DNA of 64,000 bases, from the NCBI GenBank assembly GCA_018398575.1, contig JAGTXZ010000020.1:1798001-1862000 (forward strand), written 5' to 3'. Below, piece by piece: positions 22,701-33,130 of this stretch; positions within the stretch are counted from its first letter, which is position 1; each line of letters opens with the position of its first letter. Made by a program: the position numbers and the translations under genes. This DNA comes from Ampelomyces quisqualis. Taxonomy: Eukaryota > Ascomycota > Dothideomycetes > Pleosporales > Phaeosphaeriaceae. The notes below the pieces were generated by a model. It was not told the origin of the DNA. It ran no database searches and was given only the letters and a program-made list of their open reading frames with translations.

Positions 22701-23775
22701 ATATATAACTATCATCCGTTGCCCCTTCGAAACGGCACATGGTTCTATGATTGGCGTAAAGTGGTATGATGTCTTCGCCTGGTATTTCCATTATGGCGGA
22801 ATGTTGATCAACGACCTACAATGGCATATTAGGCGCTGCTTCATAGGGGGGCGTGCATTTTTTGAAAGATGTCTCACCAGTTCGGACAACCCGGGCATGG
22901 TTTGCGTTTCGTGGAAGGTGACAACCTCCAAGTTCGTCAGACGATTTCGAGAAGAGATAGCGAGATCGCTCAGTGCTTGAGAATTGGACCCCAGAGTTGT
23001 GAGAAGGTCATCCCGTATTGATCCAGCTATGCTTGCGGCTTGTGACGCGCGTAAACACACATTAACAACTTTTCCCACGATTTTCCCAACATCTGCTCCT
23101 TTTGAACCGCGATGTGGTGTTCCAAAGAAAACGATTCCTGAAGTGGCGGAGAGTATGTCACCGTGCAAGTGATCGTCTTCATGCGCCAAAACAAGAGCCT
23201 CAAAGTAGGTTAGGATCTCATTGGCGTAGTATTGTCGAGCTACTCACCTGCTTACACACTATGCCCCCAAGACTGTGGCAGACAAATATTATTGGACGTT
23301 GTTTCTCTTCTGAAATGGCTGTGAGAGAGTTGAGGAGATTCCGGGAGTAGTCCCGTAACGTGGCCATTGAATTGCTCCAGAACAGCTCGGATGGATATCC
23401 GTAGGTAAATACGCGGGACCCAGGAAGGGCACTCGGAAGCAGATCTCGAAGCCACAAAGTTCCATTATCGTGTTGCCATGTTGTATATGCGTCTCCGTTC
23501 AAGCCATGTATGGCTACGATATCTACTCCTATAGGGTCTTTCAAGTCGTCAGGCGGCTCATTCTTGTTGAGAAGGAATAGTCCGTAGGGCTTTGTGCGCA
23601 CGGTGGCTGGCACTGGAGCCTGCGAGGGATAGTGCCGGAGAGGAGGCTTCTACGAGATTTAAAAGTCAGAAGTGTACTCTATGGCTTGTTTGGAATGTTG
23701 ATTTGGACGGCTCCTGACCTCGGGAGTTGGCTCTTTTCGTTTAAATTTCCGTAGTCTCTTGCGTAGTTCAAGCAT
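19743..23775 (-). CDS. NLR receptor: alpha/beta-hydrolase (SesB-like)-NACHT-ankyrin
   Basis: Five exons on the minus strand join in phase: 23,775-23,719 (tentative), 23,619-23,248, 23,198-22,878, 22,815-22,611 and 22,558-19,743, giving ~1,256 aa. The N-terminal domain is a lipase-like alpha/beta hydrolase (VAIHGLNG; nucleophile motif CHSLGG, Ser ~135; YANHRTMCRF supplies the likely His). Fungal NLRs with this domain are called SesB-like. Next is NACHT with Walker A GEPGCGKT (~376-383) and Walker B VIVDAIDE (~478-485), then about ten ankyrin repeats (~930-1,245). Three repeats share a GRSxLSxAAGxG opening, hinting at repeat homogenisation. All catalytic motifs and splice sites look intact, so it should be functional. 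The likely role is non-self recognition or programmed cell death. The first exon is inferred because the second lacks a usable ATG; its GTCAGG donor is weak. Confidence 0.88.
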
Positions 23776-25206
23776 TGTACTCGTTTCCAATGGCTTGCAA
23801 TGGACGTGACCACTGACCTGCGTTGATGGGGTGATGGGAAGCAGACTCGAGCTGTTGCTATCTGGAGCAATTAGGACAATCTGCCTTTCCCCAGCCGAGC
23901 GTGACAGTAAAACCGGTATCCACACTAGTCCTACCAATCGGCAATCCAACATGCCGGTCCGTAACAAGTTTGGCCAATCACGATCGGCTAGTAAACGCAG
24001 GGCCAACGTCATCTTTTCTCGACATCGAGCCTGGTGTCTTCTGCAGCTGCGAGCTTCGTCCTAGGTTTCTCGACTAAAATAAAGAAACTTGTGTTCGTTG
24101 TTTCCTCTTATGCATTGATATAGGAAATCGCTATTACTCGAACCATACTGGGTTCTAAAGTTCACAAATCTCAGCAAGGATGTTTTAGGGTGTCCGTGCG
24201 CCGGGTGAATCCGTACGCCAAGCAGGAAAAGCGGACAACCTTAATTTGTTTCGTTACTGGTCCTTGCGAAACGCCCACGATTTGTCAACTAAGTTAAAAC
24301 ACAGACACTCAGCGCGGTTCGATTGCCGCTAACGATCAATTACGCGATGGCAATACGACGACATTCCTGAGCCAGGATGCCAATACGGTCGGGTCAGCGA
24401 ATGCTAATACACAACACAAGTCGAGAAAGGCTCCATGCTTCGAACCTAACAACCTGAATAGCCGTCATACGATGTGATTCGACTAGACGTGAGATGATCA
24501 AATAGCGAGTGTTTATTGGCCAACACCAACGAAATCAATGTGTATTATTTCTCCGCGAGTCACTTATGCCCTTTTCACAACGAGGTACTGTAAGGTAACG
24601 GCAACTTTGGCTGATCTATCTGGTATGTGCTTGAGATTTCGAACTATAGATTGAAGCCACAGTAGCTTCCGCGTGGGGTGCTAGGCGTTTGCTTCTAAAA
24701 ACGATCCTCATTCAATGCAAGCAACATCCTCGTAATACTGTAAGTTCTGCCCTTGGGCATACACGTTATTCGAGTCTCATCTTGCGTGATGCGCTTACAA
24801 AAGAGCTACATTGCATGGATTGTATAGGTCGTAACAACACTCAGGTGAATCGCCGCGTTCTTGATTGCCAACATCATGGAAGAGATCGAGCGAACTATAA
24901 ACCATATACCCAGTGCAGAGTTTCAGAATTGACTGCTAACGTAAGACTGCACACAGGACTAACATGGACCGTTTCTCTTCATTCCCACGTACACGCATGT
25001 ATGCACCGACACACAGCGCCTATGATAGAATATGGTCAATTGCAGCGACCACTGTGACGACTTTCCTTACTGCTTGTTCACTACTTTCTGTTATTTTGGG
25101 ATACCACCCAAGACTCGGAGATAACTCGAGAAGATTGTCACTGTACAGTCCTGAAGCAGGAACGAATAAAATCCTACACCCAGTACGTTAACGCTTGTTT
25201 TGAGAC
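23776..25206. other. Intergenic region upstream of the intact NLR
   Basis: GC-balanced, with no recognisable domain on either strand. It should contain the NLR promoter (right of 23,775) and the 3' flank of the eEF1A-like gene. A plus-strand frame of 122 codons at 24,689-25,057 is Cys/His-rich but shows no ordered zinc motif. I do not call it a gene. Confidence 0.5.
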
Positions 25207-25823
25207 TCAGAGACGTGTATTATACCGTTCTTCGAGCACTCCGAGACTCTGAAGCACGGCCTTGGTGACTCGGACTGAATCTGTGAACGCATCTTCGGAC
25301 CAGTTGACCTCGTCCCTAAGCACGTGTAAGAGACTAGACCTAAAGCACTTGTGAATCTTACAGCTTATTGACCAGAACCACTACCTTCTTGTGTGAGAAT
25401 TTTGTAGCCATGCCGTCCAATTGACCACCAATCTCTTGAAGCTGCCTGTCTGTCTCATGAGGCGTAACGATGAGGAGGAGACCGTCAGCATTAGATAAAT
25501 TTTCTTGTCTTGATTTAGCAGGGAATTCTGTGCCTCTAGATTAAAGCACGTACCCGTTATGGTAACCTTGTTCCTGGGTGTATAAAAGTAAAGTTTCTCG
25601 TTCCTCGACTTGATCTCGTTGAAGGCTTTAGCGTATCCGTCGTTGCGCCCTTTCTCGAGTCTCTCTAGGGTTAGCATATCGATACCTCCGCACTAAGTCC
25701 TCATGAGCGGATAAAATATCTTCTAATGCGGCGCCATACCTTATAGATGAGATTGCCGATGGTCGTCGCTTTTCCGGCACCATGGCTTCCTAGAACAGCC
25801 AGTATTTTGCCTGCCTCTGACAT
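25207..25823 (-). CDS. Truncated eEF1A-like GTPase domain protein (157 aa)
   Basis: Four minus-strand exons (25,823-25,740, 25,692-25,554, 25,503-25,362, 25,315-25,207) join in phase through introns of 47, 50 and 46 nt with GTATGG, GTACGT and GTAAGA donors. The start resembles the eEF1A G domain: a P-loop GSHGAGKATT, then IGNLIYKCGGID. It ends with a VVVLVNKLDEVNWSED segment matching the NKMD (G4) region. The Ser/Thr after the P-loop Lys is Ala. The switch I Thr region is altered, the DxPGH (G3) block is absent, and domains II and III are missing. It therefore cannot act as an elongation factor. It may be a decayed copy under splice constraint or a repurposed GTP-binding protein. No RIP stops are present. 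Family assignment is firm; function is unknown. Confidence 0.75.
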
Positions 25824-28240
25824 TTTGATGTTGTATATCCTGTGAGATGATGGAAAGTTCTGCCGTCCATGCATTCCCTTAGCGGACGTGAGTGTCGTCA
25901 GGCGGATGGGTTTGGCCTTTGTTGCTTGAAAGCTAAGCCACGTACATACGACAACCCCGCTCTGTCACGTGATCTTTCAAATTTGTCGAAATATCTTGGC
26001 AGACACTATCGTGTTACGATGAAGGTACGAAGTTTATACGCAATGTTGCTACAACACCTTCGTAAAGTGTCAGTCGAAGCTCAGAGTGATCCCAACCGAA
26101 GTCATGACTGTAGGACAGCTATATGTGAGGATCCTAGGGTTATCAAGAAAGGGTCATGCTTATGCAGCACACAATTCCACTCCAACACTCCTTCCACTTG
26201 CCATGAAATCTAGATTTGATGGCATGGCGAACATGCTTGAGAATCATTCCCGATTACAGAGTATGGCATGCGGCCTTGGACATCGTAGTACCTTCACAAG
26301 CGTGGGTACTACCGGGTCTCTGCTCAATCTTGCCAAGCACTCATAAGAACCAACGATCCAAACTCCTTCATACTAAAGCACCTCTCTACGGTCCTAATGA
26401 TTGTACTTCTCATGCAAGGAGCTATTCGTCGTATGACCGTACGATCGCTGCAGTACTGCCACGGTATGTGGTCCCTCTCCGTTTTTGTCGTGCGTACAAC
26501 GACGACGCTCTTCCATTGTCACTCACTTGGTTTGCTGAGGCTAAGACTCCAGTCTTTGTACTCTATATCATACCAGTCTCTATCTCTTGCGGTGACCGTT
26601 GTGTGAAACGCACAGACCCTATCCCTAGACGCCTCTTAACTCATCGTGTTTCCTTTCGACGAGCTGAAGCAATATATGACTACTGTGTAGTACACACACC
26701 GCTTGCGATGTGCTCGAGAGCACGAGGACGTGAGAGGACGTGATGGGTCAGACGAAGGATCGACGGCGGGTCTACGGAACTGTAGGGCGGCGCAATGGTC
26801 CAGTCTATAGCATAAAAGCTTTCTCTTTAGATATCGCCATCCATTGCACTTCGTCTCGAATCGACTTTGGACAGACCTGGGTGGGCCGCAGCTTGTGGCT
26901 AGACAGTTGTGATGGTACAGAGTATGTGTTCATCCCCACTTCCCTGCTGAAAAGGGAGCTGGGAGTTGTACGAACGCCCGTCGCTCTTCTCTTCATCGCC
27001 ACCACGTCTGCTACGATAGAAGACTGCTCGCGTCCACCATACCCGTGCGTTGTGCAAGCTGCATGTTCTTGCGAAAGCTAGCCAGTGACCATAGCCGAGC
27101 TGGTTCGCAGCTTCGGGGACATGGTCATTGGTAGGCTTTATGTCTTTGCATGTCAAGAGCCCCCCTTGTGAAGACGTTGGCTAAACGACTTATGACGAGT
27201 TTATTCGCATCTCTTAAAGCAATTGTGCAGGCTTGCAGTTGAATGGCGTATCGGTCCCTGGTATACGGTGGTCAGGCTGGCGTTCGGTCTCGCTATCGTG
27301 TCTCATGCGCTTCGGACTAGTCGTTCGCGGCGACATAGTGCGGGTAGGGGCGCAAGCTGTCACGCGCTTCCGCTTCGATGGCGAGCAACTGCTAGGGGTT
27401 AACGGCAGGTAGACAGTGTTGGCGTGTACTGATTCAGGGCCAGAAAGATACTGAATCTAGCTTTCTGCGTGCGTATCCTTCTCAGCAGCAATTGAGGGTG
27501 GCATTGGCAGTGGAGCAGCCATGACCGGCTGAGAGGTTTAATGCCGTCGTAGAAACGGGCGAGTTGTGAACCCCTGCACTGTCGGTATAACGTCGGCATG
27601 CGCCAAACCTCCCGCTCGTCGTCAAGCGTGGCTCGCTGATCACCGCAACACGAACTCCACGCCAAATTGCATCGCGTAAAACACTTGCACGGAAGTTACT
27701 AGGCTGATTAATGCGGCCGCAGTGGATCCGGGGTAACAGCATAAAGCTGCAAAGATCTGCAGTAGTTACTCAGTCTTGCGTTGTAATCCCCCTCAAAGCC
27801 TGCTGTAATGCCAAGGTCTGCCTGCCGCTAGGCACACAAAGGAAGTGCCGTAAGCGCACTAGTAGTAAGTGACCAGTTGTTTCAAGTTAACGCCAGTCTC
27901 CATCTTATAAGCAACGAAGCCTCCTAGAGATTGTCCGCTCCTCTGGTTGACTGAGTCCACGTTTGTCTTTAGAGCAGGGAGTTTCATGTATCACATCATC
28001 TCAAGCAGGGCACCACGCCTTGTGTCGGACATTCGCACGCTGCACCCAACTCCGAACGGAATTTCAAAACTTTTGCGTCGCGTCGACGCACCCGTCTCTG
28101 CACGGCCTTGCCCAGACGTGCACTGACAGTCTCTTGGTCATGCGACATTCTTCTCTTCAGGACAGATGATGGAATCACTTAGAGACAGTAAGTAACTTGC
28201 GCAGCCTGCTCTCTTTCGTCACATGGCCTGGACACTTACA
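25824..28240. other. GC-balanced region without a supported gene
   Basis: Several plus- and minus-strand frames of 60-175 codons occur (the longest is 26,216-26,743, plus), but I see no domain, no repeated intron signals and no hydrophobic or coiled pattern that would single one out. The left end holds the promoter of the eEF1A-like gene. The right end (28,146-28,240) contains a GTAAGT...CTTACAG intron just before the phosphotransferase pseudogene. Confidence 0.45.
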
Positions 28241-28241
28241 G

Positions 28242-30012
28242 GAATGCAGGCCCTGATCCCTACAGCTATACGAGTGGTCGATGGCTCCGACGCGATGCGC
28301 TGGAGCGAGAATCGCGTCTTATACATTTTGACTTTAATGCTCTATGTCGTAGGGTTTTAGCACTATGTCCTGGCGCCAGCTCTGTTACTTTGTACGACAA
28401 AAAGGAAGGTAGCTTCAACAGAGTGTTTATATTCCACACTAATAACGCCAAACGTATTGTTGCGAGATTGCCCTTTGCTTTAGCAGGGCCCTTAAGGTTG
28501 ACGACTAATTCCAAAGTTGCAACAATCAAGTACCATAGGTTCTGCACTAAGATGATTGTATGGAAGTGGCTCTACGACTAACCGCTTTATGACTTTCTAG
28601 TGCAAGCTGAAACTGGGATCCCTATTCTAAAGATATTGGACTAGAGCGACGACGCTTCAAATGCCATCGGTAGCGAATACATTATCACGGAACATGCATT
28701 AGGGATTCCATTGCACGAAAAGTGGCCAACTATGGATGTGAGCGATCAAATTAGATGCATAGAGGCAATTTGCCAAAAGCTCAAAGAGATTGTTAACCTT
28801 AACTTTCTAGCGTACGGCAGTTTATACTTCGCTGGAACACCATATCTTCCTACTTTGAAGCTGTTATCGAATAGGGAGTTCTGTATTGGTCCCTACTGTG
28901 GGGCTATGTATTGGAACTGTAACGTTGGACAGCCAAGATACCATTATGACGTTAAACCAAATCAGGGACCCTGTAAGTCACTTCATTTTTCTTTGAGACT
29001 GAGAAAACGCTGAGCAAATTCTATAGGGCTGAAGATCGCCGATTACTGTGACGGTCTCATCGACACCGGAATCTCTAAAATCCTACCAGCCGGATTTGTG
29101 TCAAAACGCCCACGTTATCAAGGATCTATCGAAACACACAAGAAGCTGCTTAGTTACGGTCGTGCAATGTTAAAGGAACTGGCCAAAAGCTCTTAAATTC
29201 AGAATACAGCGAGCCCTGTGATGTTCCACCCTAATCTGCACAAAAGAAACATATTTGTCTCAGAAGAGGATCCCACCGTTCTATCAGCTATAATAGACTG
29301 GCAGTCAACTAGCATTGAGCTAGCATTCTGGTATGCGGATGCGATACCAGACTTTGCGCAACCTATTTCTGATCCTTCAGACGAGGATAAAATTGAACCC
29401 AAAAGCGAGGCGTGTGCCAAAGCATATGATTATTGCATCCAATTCTTAGCCCCAAAGCTTTCTGCGGCGAGATTAACGGATGAAGCTTATCTTCGGCTGT
29501 TTCGCTACTGCTATCGCACCTGGGAGGATGGCGCCGTTGCCTTCCACGAAGAGCTAATCCAGACGTCGCAACGGTGGAAAGAGCTTGGGTTTGCGGTGCT
29601 ATCTCTGTTTCCTCTACCCTGCCCTGATGAAATCGCGGTTCACTAGAAAGAATACAAGCTTTTTGAAGCGGCACAACAGCTAAGACATAGCCTGTTAAGT
29701 CTGCTCAATACTGCATCTAATGGCTAGGTTCCTCCAGAAGATTGGGAGCGAACTGAGTCTGCGCATTGGGAAGTCTTTGAGGGGATGCTGCAGGAAGTAC
29801 TTGGGAATGAGCAGCCCGATGACGATAAGCTGATTAGAGGCGAAAATGATCTCAAAGAGGTCTGGCCATTCGACCTAAAAGAATAAACATTTATTGAACA
29901 ACAGCTAGGGAGGCTGGCGGATCGCAGGGCGTCTCTTGAGCAATCCAGAACGTCTGGCGCGGACACAAATTACACCCTATCTGTTCAACTGGGGAGCTCT
30001 TCTCTAACGTAG
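28242..30012 (+). pseudogene. APH-family phosphotransferase pseudogene
   Basis: The plus strand encodes a fungal aminoglycoside-phosphotransferase-fold protein: N-terminal YSYTSGRWLRRDALERESR, a glycine loop KKEGSFNRVF, the VARLP strand and an IIDWQSTSIELAFWYAD block. The catalytic loop reads H-P-N-L-H-K-R-N. Codon AAT at 29,233-29,235 replaces the expected Asp. In-frame stops lie at 28,579, 28,642, 29,194, 29,644, 29,725 and 29,884, mostly at Gln/Trp sites. One intron is clean (28,973-29,026; T plus GG restores a Trp codon). A second, near 28,550-28,612, looks damaged. Related fungal proteins are annotated as APH or AIM9-like kinases. Substrate unknown. The gene is dead but recently so, since the frame is continuous. 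Confidence 0.85.
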
Positions 30013-30825
30013 AAGTCTGAAGTTATGAGTACATACATGCATATTAGCCTATTGGCAGAAATTACCTATTAGCATCAACTGTCCTACATCGTTCGCCATC
30101 CTTCTTTAAAGCTTGTCTTGGCAATTATCCTGAAGCATTCTATTGGGCAAGCAATAGCTTCCAACCTAGCGCTTATATCCAATAAGGTCCTTAATTTAGA
30201 GTTAGCGTAACGCTTGGTAACTATAGTTTCTGCCTTATCGCCTTCGCCGCCTCTATGCTTACGTCTTTTTGAAATCGAGACCGAATCAGATTGCAAGAAA
30301 GTAATCGTGCTCCCTATTCGACCTAGGCAACCGCGCCGCTCTTTGGTAGTTGGAGTCTGTTATTTGTACAACTATGTGTTAGTTCCGAGTCTGTTACATG
30401 CGCGGATGGTACTTCCTGGAGTATGTAGTATTTAAAGACCATACAATCCAGCCTCTAAATTACTATCTTACTACTCGCGACATCAAATCACTTTAAAGCT
30501 CTACTGCACTTTCTCGCCTCTTAATTACCCAAGAAGTTGTTCCCATCTTTCCTGAGCACGTTACTAGTAGTACAATCAATTAGATCTGCACAGGAAAACT
30601 TACTTTGGCTCGAGTAAAGGCTATCTTAAGCTTAGCTAAGCGCGTTACAAAGCGCTCAGCCTAGCACTTGCTAACAGGCTGGCTACTGCGTACACCCAGC
30701 AATTTTAGCGTAGAAATAACTATGTATTGGTGGAGCTAATGTTTGCATGCTAAAGCCAATAATTCTCTGCATCTTCAAGAATGTAGGCTACTTCCGTATA
30801 GCTTTTCTGCTCCGCCTAGAAACGC
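30013..30825. other. Transition into the AT-rich block
   Basis: Composition falls from GC-balanced to AT-rich across ~30.0-30.6 kb. Two overlapping frames (30,084-30,296 minus and 30,214-30,435 plus) have no recognised motif. From ~30,600 leftover minus-strand sequence may be the C-terminal tail of the ankyrin pseudogene to the right. Confidence 0.45.
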
Positions 30826-31700
30826 AGTGTTCGCTCTTTACTGTCTAGTTTTGTAAGGTTAGCGCCCTTCTCTAATAAGTACCTCACAATGTCTATCTTT
30901 CTAAACTCTGCAGCTTGATAGAGGGGTGTCTTAAGCCTAAATAACTTGCGCTCTGAATAGGTCTTCAGATCTCTTTTGTATTTAACCTTATTAATTAGTG
31001 CACCTTTTTCTACGACCAGGCAGACTACTGCGAGAGCATTAGGTTTGTCTCTAAGAACAGCATAATAGAGGAGTTGTCTACAGCAAAGGTCTGCCCCTCG
31101 TTAAAAAAGTTTATAGATAGTTTCTGAAGGAGCTTTTAACATAGCGTATAACGTAGAAGTTAGGTCCCATTTGCAGTAGCTGTTGGGATTGGCACTATAG
31201 TCAAGCAGCTACATAACTATGTCTTTATTAGAGGTAGATAAAGGAATGCTAAGAGTTTGTTAGTAAATATCGCATTAGGGTTGTTATAGAGGATAGGAAG
31301 TAATACCCTAACACAGAGAGCTGGTTTCAGCCTATTGGCTTGTTAATATCCTATCTATAATAAAGAAATAATTCTAAGATCTTAAAGGCTTGCAAGCGCA
31401 CAGCCTTATTGCCTAGAAGATCTTCGCTCGCAACCTTTTCTTTAATCAGGAACTGCACTACTTTAGTATTCTTACGCGATATTGCTTTAGAAAGTAAAGA
31501 AAATAGCTATTCTAGACAAGAGTCCTGTCCTACAGGTACCGCCTTATAGTTATGTAGAAGCCGTTGGACCTGTTCTTTAACACTGTTAAGATCTCCTTTA
31601 CAAGTAGCTAGATAACATAGGTAAACTTGTTTAGGCCTTTTAGAGTGCTAAAGATAGTCTGTTATAGGCGCAGAAAGAGAGACTGTCTAGGAAGTGCTTA
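30826..31700 (-). pseudogene. Ankyrin-repeat protein remnant
   Basis: Minus-strand translation gives TPLYQAAEFRKIDIVRYLL (~30,870-30,930), LLYYAVLRDKPNALAVVCL (~31,020-31,080) and, toward the N-terminus (~31,380-31,640), LCYLATCKGDLNSVKEQV and NTKVVQFLIKEKV. These fit consecutive ankyrin units of the short fungal type. Stops are TAA/TAG at Gln-like positions. It is a separate gene from the NLR pseudogene at 6-17 kb, since no HET or NACHT sequence is seen next to it. Confidence 0.65.
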
Positions 31701-32299
31701 TCTTAACAAAGTTAGAGAGGATTAAATATTTAGCTTAAAGAAAGGTTAGAGTTGTCTTTACTTTAAATGTAGAGACAGCAGAGTAGTATCTTAGCGTTAT
31801 CTATAAGCGAAGCTCTAAGCCCTCTAAATTACTTTGTAAGCTGCACTACTAGCTACCTACTGTAGTAGTAGCGCAGCTTACAGATATAAAAGTAAGCTAG
31901 TCTTACAGAAAGAAAACTAGTAAAGGATTCCTTAGCCTAGTTAGAAAGATCGTGCCCTACTTCTAAATACAGACGTACACACATTGCACCTCTAGTACTA
32001 TCTAGTAAGGAATTAATTACGCTATTGCACAGGGATATATGCACGTCGCAACTTTAGTCCTTAATACAGCCTACTATACTTTAAAAACATTACACTACAG
32101 AAAGTTCTAGATATAGTAAACAAAAATAAAAAGAAAAATAGGCAATAAGAGCTAGTCTAATAGAACAACCTATAAGGTAACATATAACTATAGACACTAC
32201 TAAATTTATCTCTTAAGTTTCTTAAGGTGCTATTAACTCTTAAGATAATGTTAGGTAAGTAACACGTAAGCTACTATATATAGATATATCTACATTATA

Positions 32300-33130
32300 T
32301 ATTGTTATAGCCTAGAAGTCTATACGCTGTTAACCTACACATAGGCAGAGTTTGTAGTTAAGACGTAGTACTTTCTATCCTATTGCAACCTAGCAGGCGC
32401 GCTTTCTAACAATGTTGATACAGCAGTTACTGTAGACAGCCTAGAAGTCTATGCGCTGTTAACCTACACATAAGCAGGGTTTGTAGTTAAGACGTAGTAC
32501 TTCCTATCCTATTACAACCTAGCAGGCGCGCTTTCTAATAACGTTAATACAGCAGTTTTTGTAGACAGCCTAAAAGCCTATGCGCTGTTAACCTACACAT
32601 AGGTAGAGCTTTTGGTTAAGACGTAGTACTCCCTGTCCTATTGTAATTTAGCAGGTGCATTTCCTGCAGTGTTTAATGCTATAGATGTAGATACCTTCTG
32701 TATCTTATAGATCTTTTTATTCTCCTTGTACACTTTAACTGTGCTGCTTCTAGCATCTACAAAAACAGAACTGTAGTCTAGGTAGTTAGCTGCGTAAGGT
32801 ACTACATATGTCTTGGATGTATCTATATTTAGGCCTACAGCGCGTAGTTTTGCCTCTATAATATTTTGCTAGTTAGGGAGTGCAACATTGTTACAAAATA
32901 CTGCGCAGACAACCTAAGAGAAGCTTTGTAAGAAGAAGCCTACACTCTGGCATTAATTGTAATAGGTTGTTAGCTAGTCTATAAAACCTTATACATAATT
33001 GTTGCTAGCGTACAGGTTGTTAATTTCGCTAGTATCTAGATAAGGTAATACGTGTCCAAGAATTGCTATAAGCAGAGAAACGATAAGGACAACAGAGCAG
33101 GAACTAAGCCTATCTGTTCTAATGCAACAA
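32300..33130 (-). pseudogene. Membrane-anchored or secreted protein with 43-residue tandem repeats
   Basis: A single minus-strand frame runs from ~33,130 to ~32,300, interrupted only by TAG/TAA. It starts with a hydrophobic stretch, VVLIVSLLIAILGHVL (~33,040-33,090), that could be a signal peptide or anchor. A non-repetitive segment with NIDTSKTYVVPYAANYLDY (~32,800-32,860) follows. Then come three 129-bp (43-codon) repeats whose core reads APARL, then DRKYYVLTTNPAYV. TAG codons recur at the same three places in each unit, where Trp or Gln likely stood. No family is recognised. Confidence 0.5.
32311..32697. repeat. Three tandem copies of a 129-bp unit
   Basis: Units begin at 32,311, 32,440 and 32,569 with CCTARAAGYCTATRCGCTGT and keep a spacing of exactly 129 bp, a multiple of three. 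Differences between units are mostly transitions. They lie inside the minus-strand pseudogene frame. Confidence 0.9.

Noticed and set aside
24310..24335. GCGGTTCGATTGCCGC resembling a tRNA T-arm
   Set aside because: The hairpin stem is present but no acceptor stem, D-arm or A box can be drawn.
26216..26743. 175-codon plus-strand frame as a gene
   Set aside because: Composition is not protein-like (Cys, His and Arg scattered), no domain, and several overlapping frames are equally open.
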